A stretch of DNA of 8,962 nucleotides from JAGNLM01 sp964439835 (GTDB lineage Bacteria > Pseudomonadota > Gammaproteobacteria > JAABTG01): NCBI GenBank assembly GCA_964439835.1, contig CAYTPQ010000102.1:1-8962 (forward strand), written 5' to 3'. The position numbers and the translations under genes were made by a program. Of this stretch, positions 5,725 to 8,962 are shown piece by piece. Within the stretch, counting starts at the first letter, position 1. Each line of letters begins with the position of its first letter. The notes beneath the pieces are model-generated. The model made no database searches, was not told where the DNA came from, and worked only from the letters and a program-made list of their open reading frames with translations.

Positions 5725-6942
5725 ATGAGATACACCGCACTGAGCCTCGCCGTTGCCGCCGGCATGGGTCTGAGCCTGCCCGCCCAGGCCGCCAAGCCAG
5801 TCTGGCCCGACACCCTGGTACAGCTGCACGGGGCGGGCAGCGCCTACCTGATCGACACCAAGACCGACACGGTGCTGGCCACCCTCGATACCTGCAAGGG
5901 CGGCACTCTCGGCACCACCACCCTCGACGGCAGAAAGGTCTACGTCAGCTGCGCCGGCGAGGGCCAGAAGGAGATGGTGGTCCTCGACCTGGACAAGAAG
6001 GCCGTGGCCAAGCGCTTGGAGACCGGGAACCGGCCCAAGCACGGGGTGGTGAGCCCCGACGGCAAGTGGGTGGGCGTCAACCACTGGGGCCTCGACGACG
6101 GCAAGCTGCGCCACAGCTTCGTCGACATCGCCACCGACACGGTGGCGAAGGTCATCGACCTGCCGGTGACCGGTCAGCCGAAGGGCGTGACCTCCATGCA
6201 CAACGCCTGGAGCATGGATTCGAAGAAGTTCTTCGCGGTCGACCGCGTGGACAACCGGCTGGTGGTCATCGACGTCGGCGACTGGAGCGTGAAGACCTTC
6301 GCAGTGCCCTCCGCCCCCCACTACCCGGTCCCGAGTCCGGACGGCAAGGAGCTGTGGCTGGTGCACGAAGGCAGTGACTCGGCCAAGCCCGGCATCATCG
6401 TCTACGACCTCACCAAGCCCGACCTGCCGGTGGTCGCGACGATGGACATGCCGCTGATCGGTGAGGAGGTGGTCGAGGCCCACCACGGCAACTTCACCCA
6501 GGACGGCACGCTGTTCCTGGCCCTGAACCGGGGGCCGGGCAAGGACAGCCGGGGGCGCGAGGTCGCGTTCTTCGATGCCGCGACCAAGCAGCTCGTGCAC
6601 CGGCTGACCACGGCAAGCAACGGCGTCGGCCACACCTACAACACCCCGGACGGCACCCACGCCGTGGTCACGAACTACGGCAACAACGTCATCACCGTGA
6701 TCGACATCGCCAACCGGAAGACCGTCAAGGACTTGAAGATTGGCGCCGGACGGATGGGCCACATCGCCTTCACCGCGGACGGCAAGTTCGGCTACGTGTC
6801 GAACGACAAGGACGGCAACGTCTACAAGCTCGACATGACCAAGCTGGCCGTCGAGAAGAGGATCGAGACCGCGGGCGACAAGCCCGGCGGCGGGCAGGTC
6901 CTGAACGTCTGGACCAACGTGTTCGAGGAGCTGCCGCGGTAG
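5725..6942 (+). CDS. Secreted YncE/cytochrome-d1-like beta-propeller protein with repeated hub histidines
   Basis: This is a 405-residue periplasmic protein. Residues 1-23 are a signal peptide ending AQAA. The rest is a series of beta-propeller repeats, each built as DGK/DGT followed by a strand such as VYVS or HAVVTNYG, then a VIDI-type strand and a basic turn; I count seven or eight. Such YVTN/cytochrome-d1-type propellers often bind cofactors or partner proteins in the periplasm. There is no CxxCH haem c site. Six repeats carry a histidine six or seven residues before the DG turn: H106, H159, H199, H253/H254, H303 and H346. Cysteines C57 and C76 could pair. The first repeat lacks this histidine. 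AGGAGG sets the start. The gene has its own likely promoter and stands between the MFS remnant and the permease-acr3 pair. No specific function is known to me. Confidence 0.85.
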   Translation: MRYTALSLAVAAGMGLSLPAQAAKPVWPDTLVQLHGAGSAYLIDTKTDTVLATLDTCKGGTLGTTTLDGRKVYVSCAGEGQKEMVVLDLDKKAVAKRLETGNRPKHGVVSPDGKWVGVNHWGLDDGKLRHSFVDIATDTVAKVIDLPVTGQPKGVTSMHNAWSMDSKKFFAVDRVDNRLVVIDVGDWSVKTFAVPSAPHYPVPSPDGKELWLVHEGSDSAKPGIIVYDLTKPDLPVVATMDMPLIGEEVVEAHHGNFTQDGTLFLALNRGPGKDSRGREVAFFDAATKQLVHRLTTASNGVGHTYNTPDGTHAVVTNYGNNVITVIDIANRKTVKDLKIGAGRMGHIAFTADGKFGYVSNDKDGNVYKLDMTKLAVEKRIETAGDKPGGGQVLNVWTNVFEELPR

Positions 6943-6975
6943 AAGGACGGCGTCGCGTAGTGAGCCACGGCGCGG

Positions 6976-7004
6976 GTTGCAGGCGGCCCACGGTTGCCTG
7001 CAGC
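6976..7004 (+). terminator. Hairpin downstream of the beta-propeller gene, possible terminator
   Basis: A nine-pair outer stem, GTTGCAGGC (6976-6984) with GCCTGCAGC (6996-7004) including one G-T pair, continues inward through two G-T and two G-C pairs to a three-base loop. It lies 34 bases after the propeller stop. No T-run follows, so it would be an imperfect intrinsic terminator or a 3'-end stabilising stem. Confidence 0.4.
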
Positions 7005-7020
7005 CCAGCGCTGCCCAGGG

Positions 7021-7110
7021 GGTCTCCCCCCGCCATCCGGCCACAACGATTCGCCGCGCGTTGCGCTCCGGTCCCCCCTTGGATGCCGTCCCTTCCAACG
7101 AGGGGAGACC
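7021..7110. repeat. Perfect 9-base inverted repeat enclosing 72 bases
   Basis: GGTCTCCCC (7021-7029) and GGGGAGACC (7102-7110) are exact inverted repeats. No direct duplication of flanking bases is visible and the enclosed 72 bases encode nothing recognisable. It could be a structured RNA stem or the ends of a worn miniature element; chance is also possible in such GC-rich DNA. Confidence 0.3.
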
Positions 7111-7180
7111 GTACGCGGCGTCCAGCCGGTAAGAAGCCCCCGTCTCTCCCTGCTGTCTTTCTGATCTAGGGCAACCGGCA

Positions 7181-7202
7181 TATATACAGAAGATGGTATA
7201 TA
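7181..7202 (+). promoter_or_regulatory. AT-rich palindrome, probable operator of the permease-acr3 operon
   Basis: TATATAC (7181-7187) and GTATATA (7196-7202) are perfect inverted repeats around an eight-base centre, 75 bases before the chosen permease start. It is the most AT-rich block in the non-coding part of the window. The size and symmetry fit a dimeric winged-helix repressor such as ArsR/SmtB or MarR type, and the half sites could double as -10 boxes. No regulator gene is in the window, so the binding protein is inferred. An in-frame ATG (7193) falls inside the palindrome, an argument against using it as the gene start. Confidence 0.5.
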
Positions 7203-7276
7203 GTCGGGCGCTGACCCGACCCGGGGCGACCCGCCCCCGTGTCCGCGCCACAGGCTGCCAGCAGGGGCCCACGCTG

Positions 7277-8326
7277 ATGTCCGAGAACGCCGCTACCGCC
7301 GATACCCGCCGCCTGCAGGCGTGGCTTCTGGGCCTGCCGCTGGCGGCTGCCGCCTGGTGGCTCACCTATACCCACCTGACCGAGCTCGCCGACGCGACGG
7401 TCGCAGTCCTCGACCTCTCGCGCGACACCCGCCTCGGCGAGGCGGTGCACTTCTTCGTCTATGACACCCCCAAGGTCCTGCTGCTGCTCGTGGGGATCGT
7501 GTTCGTCATGGGCGTGGTGCAGACCTTCTTCGCCCCGGAGCGCACCCGGGCCCTGCTGGCGGGCCGCCGGCTCGGGCTGGGCAACGCCCTGGCGGCCCTC
7601 CTCGGCGTCGTCACCCCCTTCTGCTCCTGCTCGGCGGTGCCGCTCTTCATCGGCTTCCTCTCCGCCGGCGTGCCGCTCGGGGTCACCTTCTCGTTCCTCA
7701 TCTCCGCGCCGATGGTCAACGAGGTGGCGCTGGCGCTCCTGCTCGGCCTCTTCGGCTGGCAGGTGGCGGCGCTCTACCTCGGGCTCGGGCTGCTGGTCGC
7801 CTTCGTCGCCGGCCTCGTGATCGGCGAGCTGCGCATGGAGCGCCACCTGGAGGCCTGGGTGCGGGCCATCCACCTCGGCGAGGCTGCGGCCCCGGACGGT
7901 AGCGGCTATAGCTGGCTCGAGCGCTTCGAGGCCGGCGGCCGACACGTCCGCGAGATCGTCGGCAAGGTCTGGCCCTACGTGCTGGTCGGGATCGGGCTCG
8001 GCGCCGGCATTCACGGCTTCGTGCCCGAGGACTTCATGGCCGCCTTCATGGGCCGGGACGTCTGGTGGGCGGTGCCGCTCGCCGTGGTCCTCGGGGTCCC
8101 CATGTACACCAACGCCGCGGGGATCATCCCGGTGGTGGAGGCCCTCATCGGCAAGGGCGCGGCGCTCGGCACCACCCTCGCCTTCATGATGAGCGTGATC
8201 GCGCTCTCCGCCCCCGAGATCCTGATCCTGCGCAAGGTGCTGCGCTGGCCCCTGATCGCCACCTTCGTCGGCGTGGTCGCAGGGGGCATCCTGCTGGTCG
8301 GATTCGTGTTCAACGCGGTGCTCTGA
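7277..8326 (+). CDS. COG0701/ArsP_1-family permease (possible organoarsenical or metal efflux)
   Basis: This is a 349-residue inner-membrane permease with about eight to ten hydrophobic segments. The first half carries the family mark TPFCSCSAVPLF, with C116 and C118, followed by SFLISAPMVNEVAL. The second half carries a matching PMYTNAAGIIPVVEAL and SAPEILILRKVL, so the protein is a two-fold repeat. Family knowledge: ArsP members of this Pfam group export trivalent organoarsenicals, while other members are linked to copper or zinc efflux; the two cysteines are suitable for thiol-seeking ions. I chose ATG 7277 because AGGGG (7263-7267) precedes it by nine bases. An in-frame ATG at 7193 would add 28 arginine- and proline-rich residues and lies inside the palindrome. 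acr3 begins 64 bases after the stop, so the two probably share a transcript. Confidence 0.87.
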   Translation: MSENAATADTRRLQAWLLGLPLAAAAWWLTYTHLTELADATVAVLDLSRDTRLGEAVHFFVYDTPKVLLLLVGIVFVMGVVQTFFAPERTRALLAGRRLGLGNALAALLGVVTPFCSCSAVPLFIGFLSAGVPLGVTFSFLISAPMVNEVALALLLGLFGWQVAALYLGLGLLVAFVAGLVIGELRMERHLEAWVRAIHLGEAAAPDGSGYSWLERFEAGGRHVREIVGKVWPYVLVGIGLGAGIHGFVPEDFMAAFMGRDVWWAVPLAVVLGVPMYTNAAGIIPVVEALIGKGAALGTTLAFMMSVIALSAPEILILRKVLRWPLIATFVGVVAGGILLVGFVFNAVL

Positions 8327-8327
8327 G

Positions 8328-8367
8328 GCAGAGCCGACCCGCCGCGCAGAGCCGCCTGCAAGAGCCG
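8328..8367 (+). repeat. Three short direct repeats in the permease-acr3 gap
   Basis: GCAGAGCCG occurs at 8328-8336 and 8346-8354, and the near copy GCAAGAGCCG at 8358-8367. The copies lie between the permease stop and the acr3 ribosome site. They may be slippage products or a small RNA-level element; no known function. Confidence 0.4.
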
Positions 8368-8379
8368 TTTACAAAGACG

Positions 8380-8383
8380 AGGA
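8380..8383 (+). promoter_or_regulatory. Ribosome binding site of acr3
   Basis: AGGA (in GAGGAACAGGGC) lies seven bases before the ATG at 8391 and supports that start over the later in-frame ATG at 8439. Confidence 0.55.
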
Positions 8384-8390
8384 ACAGGGC

Positions 8391-8962
8391 ATGAGTGTGC
8401 AGTGCGAGGTGACCTCGAAGCACGCGGCCGGAGCGCAGATGGGCCGGTTCGAGCGCTGGCTGACGCTCTGGGTGTTCCTCTGCATCCTCGCCGGGATCGG
8501 CCTCGGCCACTGGTTCCCCGCGCCGTTCCAGGCAGTCGGCAGGTTGGAGCTGGCGCGGGTCAACCTCCCCGTCGCGGTGCTGATCTGGCTCATGATCATC
8601 CCGATGCTGCTGAAGATCGACTTCACGCAGCTGCACCACGTGGGTGAGCACTGGAGAGGGATCGGCGTCACGCTGTTCATCAACTGGGGGGTGAAGCCGT
8701 TCTCGATGGCGCTGCTGGCCTGGATCTTCATCCGCGGGGTGTTCGCCCCCTACCTCCCCGCGGAGCAGCTCGACTCCTACGTCGCCGGCCTCATCATCCT
8801 CGCGGCAGCGCCCTGCACCGCGATGGTGTTCGTGTGGAGCCACCTGACCAAGGGCGACCCCGGCTTCACGCTCACCCAGGTGGCGTTGAACGACGCCATC
8901 ATGGTCGTCGCCTTCGCCCCCATCGTGGGGCTGCTGCTCGGACTCTCGGCGATCACGGTGCC
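8391..8962 (+). CDS. acr3: Acr3 arsenite efflux transporter, 3'-truncated by window edge
   Basis: The frame is open to the window end and shows 190 residues, about half of a typical Acr3. Hydrophobic segments start at residue 24. VAVLIWLMIIPMLLKIDF (61-78) and the INWGVKPFSMALLAW block (97-111) are characteristic of Acr3. AAAPCTAMVFVWS (138-150) contains C142, the conserved cysteine that Acr3 proteins use for arsenite, followed by LNDAIMVVAFAP. Family knowledge: Acr3 is a proton-driven inner-membrane carrier that exports As(III), and sometimes Sb(III). The hydrophilic N-terminal tail of about 20 residues contains an additional C5, which is not a conserved site as far as I know. The gene follows the ArsP-type permease by 64 bases and probably shares its AT-rich operator region. 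Confidence 0.95.
   Translation, partial: MSVQCEVTSKHAAGAQMGRFERWLTLWVFLCILAGIGLGHWFPAPFQAVGRLELARVNLPVAVLIWLMIIPMLLKIDFTQLHHVGEHWRGIGVTLFINWGVKPFSMALLAWIFIRGVFAPYLPAEQLDSYVAGLIILAAAPCTAMVFVWSHLTKGDPGFTLTQVALNDAIMVVAFAPIVGLLLGLSAITV

Larger units (their letters stand above)
6943..7276. other. 334-base non-coding interval between the propeller and permease genes
   Basis: No convincing gene is seen on either strand. The interval contains the hairpin at 6976-7004, a small GGGGG-TCT-CCCCC hairpin at 7018-7030, a long-range inverted repeat at 7021-7110 and the AT-rich palindrome at 7181-7202. The section 7005-7170 has no ribosome site and no recognisable protein in any frame. It may hold an untranslated RNA, a worn mobile-element end or only leader DNA. 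Confidence 0.6.

Noticed and set aside
6960..7169. A 69-residue + strand frame in the non-coding interval
   Set aside because: It has no ribosome site, an Arg/Pro-rich product and runs through the hairpins, so coding is not supported.
7193..7276. Upstream ATG start for the COG0701 permease
   Set aside because: It lies inside the AT-rich palindrome, lacks a good ribosome site and adds an Arg/Pro-rich tail; ATG 7277 with AGGGG upstream is better.
5677..7365. A 562-residue open frame on the - strand opposite the propeller gene
   Set aside because: It is a GC-driven shadow: the + strand has a signal peptide, a strong ribosome site and regular propeller repeats, while the - strand product is low-complexity and matches no family I know.
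1..8962. CRISPR array, tRNA, rRNA, insertion sequence or replication origin
   Set aside because: No regularly spaced repeats, tRNA-like folds, transposase gene or origin-type repeats were seen on either strand.

Overview
This is an arsenic-resistance neighbourhood from a GC-rich (by eye about 70%) proteobacterium. Every supported gene lies on the + strand. The organism is inferred only from base composition and family content: ArsJ, Acr3, a ModABC-like importer and a secreted beta-propeller. A gamma- or betaproteobacterium, perhaps a purple or sulfur-oxidising one, would fit, but nothing here fixes the taxon.

Layout: (1) positions 3-785 are the 3' two thirds of arsJ, the MFS pump for 1-arseno-3-phosphoglycerate; its usual GAPDH-type partner would lie upstream, outside the window. 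(2) Positions 864-4668 are a tightly packed set: a TauE/SafE-family permease, a ModA-like periplasmic binding protein, a ModB-like permease and an ABC ATPase with a C-terminal TOBE-like region. The last two overlap by 8 bases. This looks like an oxyanion importer (molybdate or tungstate by family resemblance) placed inside an ars cluster. (3) Positions 4760-5230 encode a small four-helix membrane protein of unknown function, followed at about 5227-5490 by what looks like an MFS transporter reduced to its middle segment fused to its last helix. (4) Positions 5725-6942 encode a secreted YncE/cytochrome-d1-like beta-propeller with its own strong ribosome binding site and a possible promoter. (5) Positions 6943-7276 are non-coding, with inverted repeats and an AT-rich palindrome that looks like an operator. 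(6) Positions 7277-8326 encode a COG0701/ArsP_1-type permease with a TPFCSCS motif. (7) Positions 8391-8962 are the start of acr3, the arsenite efflux carrier, cut by the window edge.

How the genes may work together: ArsJ exports arsenate as an organic ester, Acr3 exports arsenite, and the COG0701 permease may export an organoarsenical or a metal. The ModABC-like set could supply molybdenum to a molybdoenzyme such as an arsenite oxidase or arsenate reductase, but no such enzyme is in the window, so this is inference. The least described parts are the beta-propeller, which has a regularly spaced set of histidines (one per blade in six blades), and the 156-residue membrane protein.
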